DNA from: Nocardioides dokdonensis FR1436
GTDB taxonomy: Bacteria > Actinomycetota > Actinomycetes > Propionibacteriales > Nocardioidaceae
Direction: 5' to 3'
Length of the DNA stretch: 64,000 nucleotides
NCBI RefSeq assembly: GCF_001653335.1
Contig: NZ_CP015079.1
Location: forward strand, 3,038,001-3,102,000
Shown here: positions 50,818-58,768 of the stretch, piece by piece
Layout: every line of letters begins with the position of its first letter
Numbering within the stretch: the stretch's first letter is position 1
The notes under the pieces: model-generated
The model's input: only the letters and a program-made list of their open reading frames with translations
Told to the model about the DNA's origin: nothing
Database searches by the model: none
Program-made: the position numbers and the translations under genes

Positions 50818-52071
50818 ATGCCCGAGCTCGTGTTCCCCCTCGACTCCACCAAGCGTTTCACCGACCAGGAGCTGCTGGGACACAACCGCTGGCATCCCGA
50901 CATCCCGGCCGCGGTGCACGTGAAGCCCGGTGACTCCTTCCGGGTCCACTGTCGGGAGTGGTTCGACGGTGCGATCCACAACGACGACTCCGCCGACGAC
51001 GTGCGCGACGCCCCGCTCTCGACCGTCCACGTCCTCAGCGGGCCCATCGCGGTCGAGGGCGCCAAGCCGGGAGACCTGCTCGTGGTCGACATCCTCGACC
51101 TCGGTCCCATCCCGCAGGAGGACTCCGGGCCGCTGGCCGGACAGGGCTGGGGCTACACCGGCATCTTCGCCAAGCAGAACGGCGGTGGCTTCCTGACCGA
51201 CCAGTTCCCCGACGCCTACAAGGTGATCTGGGACTTCATGGGCGGGACCGCGACCTCGCGGCACGTGCCGCACGTGTCGTTCACGGGCATCGTGCACCCC
51301 GGCCTCATGGGCACCGCCCCGTCCGCCGACCTGCTGTCACGGTGGAACCGGCGCGAGGGCGACCTGATCGCCCAGGACCCCGACCGCGTGCCGCCCCTGG
51401 CGCTGCCGCCACTGCCGGAGGACGCCATCCTCGGTGGTCTCGAGGGCGATGCCTTCGAGCGGGCCGCCGCAGAGGCCGCGCGGACTGCGCCGCCGCGTGA
51501 GAACGGCGGGAACCAGGACATCAAGAACTTCACCAAGGGGACCCGGGTGTTCTACCCGGTCTACGTCGACGGTGCCCACCTGTCGATGGGGGACCTGCAC
51601 TTCAGCCAGGGCGACGGCGAGATCACCTTCTGCGGTGCCATCGAGATGGGTGGCTTCATCGACCTGAGGGTCGAGCTGATCAAGGGCGGCATGGAGGCCT
51701 ACGGGGTGGGGGAGAACGCCATCTTCATGCCCGGCAACGTCGACCCGCAGTACAGCCAGTGGTTGGCCTTCTCGGGCACGTCGGTCACCCTCGACGGGAC
51801 CCAGCACTACCTCGACTCCCACCTGTCCTACCAGCGGGCCTGTCTGCACGCGATCGACTACCTCACGACGTTCGGCTACGCGCCGGAGCAGGCCTACATG
51901 ATCCTGGGAGCTGCTCCGATCGAGGGCCGGCTCTCCGGCGTCGTGGACATCCCGAACTCCTGCTCGACGGTCTACCTGCCCACGGCGATCTTCGACTTCG
52001 ACGTGACCCCCGGTGCCGACGGACCCGCGAGGATCGACCCCGGCATGGGGGTCCCGAGATCGTCCTTCTGA
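50818..52071 (+). CDS. fmdA: formamidase/acetamidase
   Basis: Cytoplasmic amidase of the FmdA/AmdA family, 417 residues, releasing ammonia and formate (or acetate). Conserved blocks: HNRWHPDIPAAVHVKPGDSF, REWFDGAIHNDD, HVLSGPIAVEGAKPGDLL, TGIVHPGLMGTAPS, KGTRVFYPVYVDGAHLSMGD, HFSQGDGEITFCGAIEMGG. AAAGG precedes the ATG. Neighbouring FmdB and channel genes support formamidase; substrate range cannot be fixed by sequence. Confidence 0.92.
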   Translation: MPELVFPLDSTKRFTDQELLGHNRWHPDIPAAVHVKPGDSFRVHCREWFDGAIHNDDSADDVRDAPLSTVHVLSGPIAVEGAKPGDLLVVDILDLGPIPQEDSGPLAGQGWGYTGIFAKQNGGGFLTDQFPDAYKVIWDFMGGTATSRHVPHVSFTGIVHPGLMGTAPSADLLSRWNRREGDLIAQDPDRVPPLALPPLPEDAILGGLEGDAFERAAAEAARTAPPRENGGNQDIKNFTKGTRVFYPVYVDGAHLSMGDLHFSQGDGEITFCGAIEMGGFIDLRVELIKGGMEAYGVGENAIFMPGNVDPQYSQWLAFSGTSVTLDGTQHYLDSHLSYQRACLHAIDYLTTFGYAPEQAYMILGAAPIEGRLSGVVDIPNSCSTVYLPTAIFDFDVTPGADGPARIDPGMGVPRSSF

Positions 52072-52102
52072 GCGACTGAGCGACTGAGCGATTGACCGGC
52101 TC

Positions 52103-52174
52103 AGCCTGGTCGGCACGTCCTTCGATGTCGCCTCGGGTGAGGAGCTTGCGACGGCAGCGTCGTGGCGCAATCAG
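52103..52174 (+). repeat. diverged copy of the 49658-49729 sequence
   Basis: Starting 32 bases after fmdA, a 72-base stretch matches 49658-49729 codon for codon at about 70 percent (GGCACGTCC, GTCGCC, GAGGAGC, GCAGCGTCG shared). The fmdB-amiS-fmdA set is therefore bracketed by two remnants in direct orientation. Confidence 0.6.
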
Positions 52175-52188
52175 GGGCGACTGGAGTC

Positions 52189-52230
52189 GTCGTGCTGCTC
52201 GACATCGACCACTCGCTGCAGCACGTCCTC
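52189..52230 (+). pseudogene. fragment related to the spermidine-synthase-like gene
   Basis: Reads VVLLDIDHSLQHVL and matches 57557-57598 inside the intact spermidine-synthase-like gene (AVLLDIDHSPQHVL) at 36 of 42 bases. No upstream part of the gene remains. It ends next to the carbamate kinase stop. Probably debris of a second copy. Confidence 0.55.
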
Positions 52231-52236
52231 GGTCGC

Positions 52237-53160
52237 TCAGACCGGGTACCGACCGTCCGGCGTGACGATGGTGCCGGCCTTGCCGCCGAGGATCGCGGCG
52301 GCGTCCTCCAGCCGACCGACCGCGGCCATGTTCCCGGTGACCTCGACGAAGCGGCAGACCGCCTCGACCTTCGGGCCCATGGAGCCGGCCGCGAACTCCT
52401 CGCGGCGCAGCGCGACCGCCGAGGCGCGCAGGATGGGTTCGGGGTGGGCGGTGCCGAAGCCGCGCACCACGTGCGGCACGTCGGTGAGGACCAGCAGGAC
52501 GTCGGCGTCGAGCGCCTCGGCCAGCACCGAGGTCGTGAGGTCCTTGTCGACGACCGCCTCGACGCCCTCGAGCCGACCCTCCTCGTTGCGGATGACCGGC
52601 ACGCCCCCGCCGCCGGCGCAGACCACGATCGCGCCGCTCTCGAGCAGCAGCCGGATCACCCTCGTCTCGATCACGCGCAGCGGCGTGGGCGAGCCCACGA
52701 CCCGTCGCCACACGTCGCCGTCGGGCTTGACCGTCCAGCCCCGCTCCGCGGCCAGCCGCTGCGCCGTCGGCTCGTCGTAGACCTCGCCCACGAACTTCGA
52801 CGGGTCCGCGAACGCGGGATCGCCGGCCTCGACCAGGGTCTGGTTGATGATCGCGGCGACCTGGCGGCGGGGGAGCGCGTTCTGCATCGACTGGAGCAGC
52901 CAGTAGCCGATCATCCCCTGCGTCTGTGCCCCGAGGACGTCGAACGGGTACGGCGTGGTCAGGTTGGGGTCGGACGCGCTCTGCAGCGCCAGCACCCCGA
53001 CCTGCGGACCGTTGCCGTGTGTGATCACCAGCTCGTGCTCCGCGGCCAGCGGGGCCAGCGCGGCCACGGCCGTGGCCACGTTGTGCTCCTGCACCTCGGC
53101 GTCCGGCGTCTGGCCGCGGCGCAGCAGCGCGTTGCCGCCGAGCGCGACGACGATGCGCAC
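52237..53160 (-). CDS. arcC: carbamate kinase
   Basis: Last enzyme of the arginine deiminase pathway: carbamoyl phosphate + ADP gives ATP, CO2 and ammonia. The protein has 307 residues. RIVVALGGNALLRRGQ, ITHGNGPQVGVLALQS, VCAGGGGVPVIRN, EAVVDKDLTTSVLAEAL and GSMGPKVEAVCRFVE are typical. GTG at 53160 starts the conserved part, one base after the arcB stop. Operon order arcA-arcB-arcC. Confidence 0.94.
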   Translation of the reverse strand: MRIVVALGGNALLRRGQTPDAEVQEHNVATAVAALAPLAAEHELVITHGNGPQVGVLALQSASDPNLTTPYPFDVLGAQTQGMIGYWLLQSMQNALPRRQVAAIINQTLVEAGDPAFADPSKFVGEVYDEPTAQRLAAERGWTVKPDGDVWRRVVGSPTPLRVIETRVIRLLLESGAIVVCAGGGGVPVIRNEEGRLEGVEAVVDKDLTTSVLAEALDADVLLVLTDVPHVVRGFGTAHPEPILRASAVALRREEFAAGSMGPKVEAVCRFVEVTGNMAAVGRLEDAAAILGGKAGTIVTPDGRYPV

Positions 53161-53161
53161 C

Positions 53162-54163
53162 TCAGCCGCCCAGGGTGGCCACGAGCACGGCCTTGATCGT
53201 GTGCATCCGGTTCTCCGCCTGGTCGAAGACGATGGAGTGCTTCGACTCGAAGACCTCGTCGGTGACCTCGAGCGCCGACATGCCCGTGGCCTGGTAGAGG
53301 TCCTCACCGACCTTGGTGTCCCGGTCGTGGAAGCCGGGCAGGCAGTGCATGAACTTCACCCGCGGGTTCCCGGTGAGTGCGAGCAGGTCCATGTTGACCT
53401 GGTAGGCCTTGAGCAGGTTGATGCGCTCGGCCCAGACCTCCTTCGGCTCGCCCATGGAGACCCAGACGTCGGTGTAGACGAAGTCCACGTCCTTAACGCC
53501 CTCGGCGACGTCGTCGGTGAGGGTGATCCGGGCTCCCGTCGCAGCCGCGATCGCCCGTGCCTGCTCGACCACGGTGTCGTGGTTCCACAGCTCCTTCGGA
53601 GCCACGATCCGCACGTCCATGCCCATGAGCGCTCCCGCGACCAGCAGGGAGTTGCCGACGTTGTTGTGGGCGTCGCCCACGTAGGCGAACGCGACGTCGG
53701 AGTCGTTCTTGCGGGTGTGCTCGCGCATCGTCAGCATGTCGCAGAGCGACTGGGTCGGGTGCCAGTCGTCGGTCAGCCCGTTCCACACCGGCACCCCGGA
53801 GTGCTCGGCCAGGGACTCCACGTTGCGCTGCGCCGAGCCGCGGTACTGGATGCCGTCGTACATCCGACCGAGCACGCGTGCGGTGTCCTCCATCGACTCC
53901 TTGTGGCCGATCTGCGAGCCGCTCGGGTCGAGGTAGGTCACGTTGGCGCCCTGGTCGAAGGCGGCCACCTCGAAGGCGCACCGGGTGCGGGTCGAGGTCT
54001 TCTCGAAGATCAGCGCGATGTTCTTGCGGATCAGGCCCGGCTGCTCGGAGCCGGCGTACTTGGCCCGCTTGAGCTCGGCGGCGAGGTCGAGCAGGAAGCG
54101 CCACTCCTTCTGGGTGAAGTCGATCTCCTTGACGAAGCTGCGGTTGCGCAGGTTGAACGCCAT
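53162..54163 (-). CDS. arcB: ornithine carbamoyltransferase (catabolic)
   Basis: Converts citrulline and phosphate to ornithine and carbamoyl phosphate in this context. The protein has 333 residues. Carbamoyl-phosphate motif STRTR is at 57-61, [19 protein letters not shown] follows, and the ornithine-side HCLPGFHD is near 270. Position between arcA and arcC indicates the catabolic rather than the biosynthetic enzyme. Confidence 0.94.
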   Translation of the reverse strand: MAFNLRNRSFVKEIDFTQKEWRFLLDLAAELKRAKYAGSEQPGLIRKNIALIFEKTSTRTRCAFEVAAFDQGANVTYLDPSGSQIGHKESMEDTARVLGRMYDGIQYRGSAQRNVESLAEHSGVPVWNGLTDDWHPTQSLCDMLTMREHTRKNDSDVAFAYVGDAHNNVGNSLLVAGALMGMDVRIVAPKELWNHDTVVEQARAIAAATGARITLTDDVAEGVKDVDFVYTDVWVSMGEPKEVWAERINLLKAYQVNMDLLALTGNPRVKFMHCLPGFHDRDTKVGEDLYQATGMSALEVTDEVFESKHSIVFDQAENRMHTIKAVLVATLGG

Positions 54164-54164
54164 C

Positions 54165-55388
54165 TCAGATCCCCTCCCGCTCGATGGGGCAGGTCATGCA
54201 GCGCGGTCCGCCGCGGCCCCGGCCCAGCTCGTTGCCCTGGATGGTGACGACCTCGATGCCGTTCTTGCGGAGGTGGGTGTTGGTCGTGACGTTGCGCTCG
54301 TAGGCGACGACCACGCCGGGACTGACGGCCAGGACGTTGCAGCCGTCGTCCCACTGCTCGCGCTCCGCGGACTTCACGTCCTGGGTCGCGGTGAGCACCT
54401 TGACCCGGTCCAGTCCCAGGGAGTCGGCGATGGCGGCGTACATGTCCTCGGGAGCGTGCGCGGTGACCTTGAGCTCCTTCTCCGAGTCGCCGGGCTCGAT
54501 CGTGTACGACGGCAGCAGGCCCAGGCCTGCGTACGACGTGAAGGTCTCGGCGTCGAGCATCGTCATCACCGTGTCGAGGTGCATGAAGGCCCGCTTGACG
54601 GGCAGGGAGAGCGCCACGATCCTCGTGGCCCTCCCCGCCGCGAACAGCCTCTGTGCCAGGCGTTCGACGCCCTGCGGCGTGGTGCGCTCGCTCATCCCCA
54701 CCAGCACCGCGCCCCGACCCAGCACGAGCATGTCGCCGCCCTCGGCGGTGGCCCGGCCGTTGACCTGGCCCTCGGACCAGACCTGGAAGTCCTCCTCGGC
54801 GAACTGCGGGTGCCACCGGTAGATCGCCTCGTAGTGGATCGTCTCGCGCACCCGTGCCTTCATCCGCATCGAGTTGATGGCCACGCCGTCGTAGATCCAC
54901 GCCGAGGTGTCTCGCGTGAACAGGTGGTTGGGCAGCGGCGGCAGGAAGAGGTCGTCGAGGTCGAGCGCGGAGATGACCACCGACGGCGGCTGCTCGACGC
55001 GCTCGAGGAGCTCGCGCTTGGTCATGCCGCCGATCAGGTAGCTCACCAGCGTCTCGTCGTCCATGGCCGAGAACGTGTTGTGCAGCGCGTCGGTGGCCAT
55101 CGGGCCGTAGACCCGCTCGTCGAAGGAGGCGTCCAGGATGTGCGTGCGAGCCTCCGGGATCGCCACCGTCTCGCGGAGCAGGGTGTCGAACATGTGGACC
55201 CGCACGTCGAGGTCGCGCAGCGTCTCCGCGAACGCGTCGTGCTCCTGCTTGGCCCGCTTGACCCACAGCACGTCGTCGAAGAGGTAGGAGTCCTTGTTGG
55301 TCGGGGTCAACCGCTTGAGCTCCAGGTCGGGGCGGTGCAGGATCGCCTGCCGCAGGACGCCCACCTCTGAATCCACGTGCAACGTCAT
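54165..55388 (-). CDS. arcA: arginine deiminase
   Basis: Hydrolyses arginine to citrulline and ammonia, first step of the pathway. 407 residues of the guanidino-modifying fold. [69 protein letters not shown] and the C-terminal [14 protein letters not shown] with the catalytic cysteine are present. Strong AGGAGG before the ATG at 55388; the long N-terminal extension of the ORF is untranslated leader. Confidence 0.95.
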   Translation of the reverse strand: MTLHVDSEVGVLRQAILHRPDLELKRLTPTNKDSYLFDDVLWVKRAKQEHDAFAETLRDLDVRVHMFDTLLRETVAIPEARTHILDASFDERVYGPMATDALHNTFSAMDDETLVSYLIGGMTKRELLERVEQPPSVVISALDLDDLFLPPLPNHLFTRDTSAWIYDGVAINSMRMKARVRETIHYEAIYRWHPQFAEEDFQVWSEGQVNGRATAEGGDMLVLGRGAVLVGMSERTTPQGVERLAQRLFAAGRATRIVALSLPVKRAFMHLDTVMTMLDAETFTSYAGLGLLPSYTIEPGDSEKELKVTAHAPEDMYAAIADSLGLDRVKVLTATQDVKSAEREQWDDGCNVLAVSPGVVVAYERNVTTNTHLRKNGIEVVTIQGNELGRGRGGPRCMTCPIEREGI

Positions 55389-55568
55389 GAAAGCCTCCTG
55401 GACCTCGTCGACCGGCCTCGTGGCCGTCCGCCCCACCCTCCGTGAGAGGCGGCGGCCCGCGCGAGGGCGAAGGGCCGCTGGTCCCGGGACCTTCGGCACC
55501 ATCGGCGTGGGTCGCTCTGCTGCTTCGCTGGCCTGTGTCAGACATCCGACAGCGTTGAAGGGCTGGAC
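55389..55568. promoter_or_regulatory. divergent control region between arcABC and the transporter
   Basis: 180 bases between arcA and the divergent YfcC-like gene, without ORFs. A small palindrome TGTCAGACA (55536-55544) with a further GACA lies 25 bases before the transporter start and could be an operator. No clear ArgR or FNR-type site is seen. Confidence 0.4.
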
Positions 55569-57095
55569 ATGAGCACCGAGACACCCCCGGCGTCACCCGC
55601 GGCGGCGGACAGCACGAAGCGCCGCTTCAGCTTCCCCAGCGCCTTCACCGTCCTCTTCGCGGTGACGGTCGCGGTGTGGCTGGTGGCGTTCCTGGTGCCC
55701 ACGGGCACCTACCGGATGAGCGAGGAGACCGGGGGGCCGGTGCCGGGCAGCTACCAGGGCGTGGAGTCGGGGCTCTCCTTCGGCGACCGGGTGATGGAGC
55801 TGTTCCTGGCGCCGATCAACGGCCTGTACGGCGTCCAGTCGGCCGAGACCGGCTTCATCGGCCCCTACGAGAGCGGTGAGCTCTTCGGGGCGGCCGGTGT
55901 CTTCCTGTTCGTGATCGCCATCGGCATCTTCATCACCATGTCGATGCGCACCGGTGCCATCGACAACGCCATCGCCCGCGTGGCCCAGCGCTACGGCTCC
56001 AAGGGTGCCGTGGTGATCGTCCTGCTCATGGTGCTGCTGTCCATCGGCGGCACCACGGAGGGCATGGCCGAGGAGACGCTGGGCTTCTACGCCCTGGTCG
56101 TGCCGCTGGTGCTGAGCCTGGGCTACGACCGGATGGTGGCCGCCGGCACCATCTTGATCGGCGCCGGCATCGGGGTGCTCGCCTCGACCGTGAACCCGTT
56201 CGCCACCGGGGTGGCCTCCGACGCGGCCGGGATCTCCATCGGTGACGGCATCGGCTTCCGGCTGCTGATGTACGTCGTCCTGGTGCCGGTCGGCGTGCTC
56301 TACGTGCTGCGCTACGCCCGCAGGGTCAAGCGCGACCCCTCCACCTCGTTGACGACCACCCAGCCCGGTGACGACGAGCTCGCGGCCCGCGGTGTCGAGC
56401 AGGTCACGATGACCGGTCGCCAGAAGGCGGTGATCGCCGTGGTCGCCGCCACCTTCGCGTTCATGATCTTCGCCATCGTGCCGTGGGCCCAGGTCGTCAA
56501 CGGGCCGGCAGCGGACAGCTTCGCCTGGCAGCTCGACTGGTACTTCCCGGAGCTCGCCGCGCTGTTCATCGTGATGTCGATCGTGGTCGGGCTCATCGGG
56601 GGACTGGGGGAGAAGGGGCTGACCGACACCCTCGTGCGGGGTGCCGGGGACTTCATCGGCGTGGGGCTGATCATCGTGCTCGCGCGGGGCGTCACGGTGA
56701 TCATGAACAACTCGCTGATCACCGACACGGTCCTGAACTCCATGGAGAACGCCGTCAGCAACACCTCCGCCGGGCTCTTCGGAGGGTTGATGTTCCTGCT
56801 CAACGTGCCGCTGGCGTTCCTGGTCCCCTCGACCTCGGGGCACGCCGCGCTCGCGATGCCGATCCTCGCGCCGCTCGCGGACTTCGCGAACGTCCCGCGC
56901 TCCCTGGTGGTGACCGCCTTCCAGTCGGCGTCCGGCGTCGTCAACCTGGTCACGCCCACCTCCGCGGTCGTGATGGGCGGGCTCGCGCTGGCCAAGGTGC
57001 GCTACGACCAGTACCTGCGCTTCGTGGCGCCGCTCCTGGTGTTCCTGCTGGCGGCCTGCACCCTGCTGATCGCCGGGGCCGCGGTGCTGTCGTAG
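55569..57095 (+). CDS. YfcC-family transporter, probable arginine/ornithine exchanger
   Basis: Polytopic membrane protein of 508 residues with about 12 helices. [29 protein letters not shown] at the start, [21 protein letters not shown] in the middle, and [24 protein letters not shown] and [21 protein letters not shown] near the end match YfcC (DUF1576-independent, IT superfamily) proteins. In many bacteria such genes lie with arc genes and act as arginine/ornithine carriers. Substrate assignment rests on context. Confidence 0.85.
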   Translation: MSTETPPASPAAADSTKRRFSFPSAFTVLFAVTVAVWLVAFLVPTGTYRMSEETGGPVPGSYQGVESGLSFGDRVMELFLAPINGLYGVQSAETGFIGPYESGELFGAAGVFLFVIAIGIFITMSMRTGAIDNAIARVAQRYGSKGAVVIVLLMVLLSIGGTTEGMAEETLGFYALVVPLVLSLGYDRMVAAGTILIGAGIGVLASTVNPFATGVASDAAGISIGDGIGFRLLMYVVLVPVGVLYVLRYARRVKRDPSTSLTTTQPGDDELAARGVEQVTMTGRQKAVIAVVAATFAFMIFAIVPWAQVVNGPAADSFAWQLDWYFPELAALFIVMSIVVGLIGGLGEKGLTDTLVRGAGDFIGVGLIIVLARGVTVIMNNSLITDTVLNSMENAVSNTSAGLFGGLMFLLNVPLAFLVPSTSGHAALAMPILAPLADFANVPRSLVVTAFQSASGVVNLVTPTSAVVMGGLALAKVRYDQYLRFVAPLLVFLLAACTLLIAGAAVLS

Positions 57096-57124
57096 CGCCG
57101 CCCCCCGGGGCGTAGCCTCGGCGC

Positions 57125-57823
57125 GTGGCGTTGGACATGCAGGAGCTCGGCTGGGCCGAGACCCCGATCGGGGTGATCAGCCTGCGTCGTCGCCACGAGC
57201 CGGGCGTCGGTCACGACGTCTACGAGGTCAAGATCGACGACGAGTTCCTGATGTCGAGCCTCTTCCACGTGGTGGAGACCGAGCTCGCGCACCTGGGTCT
57301 GGCCCGGGCCGAGGGCGAGCGGCTGCACGTGCTGGTCGGGGGACTGGGGCTGGGCTACACGCTGGTGGCCGCGCTCGAGGACGACCGGGTCGAGCAGGTG
57401 CAGGTGGTGGAGGCGGTCGCCGCGGTCATCGACTGGCACCGCCGTGACCTGCTGCCGGACACCGCCGGCCTGGCCGCGGACCCGCGCTGCGACCTCCACC
57501 TGGGCGACTTCTTCGCCCTGGTCGCCGACGGCGCCACCCCGCGGGCGACGTACGACGCCGTGCTGCTGGACATCGACCACTCGCCCCAGCACGTGCTGCA
57601 CCCCAGCCACGCCGCCTTCTACACCGCCGACGGGCTGCGACGCATGGCAGCGCGGATCGTGCCCGGTGGCGTCTTCGCCCTGTGGTCCGACGACCCGCCC
57701 GACCCGGTCTTCCAGGCCGCGCTCGCCGAGGTCTTCGTCGAGCCGGTCGCGCACGTGGTCACCTTCGCCAACCCGCTCACGGGTGGCGAGTCGGCGAGCA
57801 CGGTCTACGTCGCCACCAGGTAG
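57125..57823 (+). CDS. spermidine-synthase-like protein
   Basis: Rossmann-fold protein of 232 residues in the spermidine synthase/methyltransferase group. LHVLVGGLGLGYTLVAALED is the nucleotide-binding loop, VQVVEAVAAVIDWHRR follows, and VLLDIDHSPQHVLHPSHAAFYT corresponds to the active-site aspartate region. Missing N-terminal beta-domain makes it shorter than true spermidine synthases (~280), so aminopropyl transfer is doubtful. The last 47 bases overlap the convergent BASS gene. Confidence 0.75.
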   Translation: MALDMQELGWAETPIGVISLRRRHEPGVGHDVYEVKIDDEFLMSSLFHVVETELAHLGLARAEGERLHVLVGGLGLGYTLVAALEDDRVEQVQVVEAVAAVIDWHRRDLLPDTAGLAADPRCDLHLGDFFALVADGATPRATYDAVLLDIDHSPQHVLHPSHAAFYTADGLRRMAARIVPGGVFALWSDDPPDPVFQAALAEVFVEPVAHVVTFANPLTGGESASTVYVATR

Positions 57824-58721
57824 CCAGGCTCAGCCCGGTCGCGACGTCCCACAGGCCCCACAGGGCCGCGACGAGCACCACGCCGCCGAGGTCGGCGAAG
57901 AACCCCAGCGCGAGCACCACCGCCAGTGCGGTGTTGCGCACGCCCAGCTCGAACGTCATCGCCCGGACGCCCCGCTCCGGGAGCCGGCAGGCGCGGGCCG
58001 TGCCGTAGCCGACCCCGAGCGCCAGGAGGTTCTGCGCCGCGATCGCCAGGGCCACCACGCCGACGTAGTCGATGAAGGTGCGCAGCTGCCCGGCCAGACC
58101 GCCGACGACCACCAGGAGCAGCAGCACCAGCACCCCGGGCTCGACGTACCTCTTGACCCGGGTGGTGAGGGCCGGCCACCGCCAGGCCACGAGGAGACCG
58201 GCCGCGAAGGGCAGGCCGATCAGCAGCGCCACCTCGCCGACCACGTCCCACGGCTCGAGGGAGACCTCGCGCATCAACGCGTCGGCGGCCGGGCTGAGCC
58301 CGGTCCAGAACGCGAACGCCGCCGGGGTCGCCACCACGGCCAGCACCGTGGAGACACCGGTGAGCGAGATCGAGAGCGCGACGTCGCCGCGTGCCCGGTG
58401 GGTCAGCAGGTTCGACAGGTTGCCCGCCGGGCAGCAGGCGACGAGCAGCATCCCGATGGCGACCGAGCCGCGGACGTCGAGCGCCATCACGAGCAGCACC
58501 GTCAGGCCGGGGGCGACGACGTACTGCGCGACGAGGCCCACCGCGATGACCGCCGGGCGCCGGACCACGTCGCGGAAGTCCGTGAGCCGCGTGTCGAGCG
58601 CGATGCCGAAGAGGAAGAGCCCGACCACGACTTTGACGACCACCTGGACGCCGTCGGGCAGGTCGAGGCTCAGCCGGTCGATGTCGGGGGCCAGGGCCAC
58701 CAACTGGCAGTGAATTGTCAT
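57777..58721 (-). CDS. bile acid:sodium symporter (BASS) family protein
   Basis: Membrane transporter of 314 residues, ten helices in two similar halves. VVKVVVGLFLFGIALDTRLTDF, VACCPAGNLSNLLTHRARGDVALSIS (with the crossover motif) and TFELGVRNTALAVVLALGF are BASS signatures. ATG at 58721 gives the normal N-terminus. It diverges from an arylsulfatase gene across a 47-base region containing palindromes. Organic anions, possibly sulfated ones, are plausible substrates (inference from context). Confidence 0.85.
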   Translation of the reverse strand: MTIHCQLVALAPDIDRLSLDLPDGVQVVVKVVVGLFLFGIALDTRLTDFRDVVRRPAVIAVGLVAQYVVAPGLTVLLVMALDVRGSVAIGMLLVACCPAGNLSNLLTHRARGDVALSISLTGVSTVLAVVATPAAFAFWTGLSPAADALMREVSLEPWDVVGEVALLIGLPFAAGLLVAWRWPALTTRVKRYVEPGVLVLLLLVVVGGLAGQLRTFIDYVGVVALAIAAQNLLALGVGYGTARACRLPERGVRAMTFELGVRNTALAVVLALGFFADLGGVVLVAALWGLWDVATGLSLATWWRRRPCSPTRHP

Positions 58722-58762
58722 GTGGCAGTAGGATGACAGTATTGGCGGCACGGCGCTACGGT
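58705..58762. promoter_or_regulatory. shared promoter/operator between BASS and arylsulfatase genes
   Basis: TGTCAT (58716-58721) and ATGACA (58733-58738) form an inverted repeat with 11-base spacing; TGGCAGT is repeated at 58705 and 58723. On the plus strand ATGACA plus TACGGT (58757-58762, 18-base spacing) fits a -35/-10 pair whose start would coincide with the GTG at 58769, i.e. a leaderless transcript. The palindrome suits a TetR-type dimer. Confidence 0.5.
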
Positions 58763-58768
58763 TCCCCG

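Noticed and set aside
52162-53196. 344-codon plus ORF opposite carbamate kinase
   Set aside because: Only its first ~25 codons resemble a real protein (a remnant); the rest is antisense to arcC.
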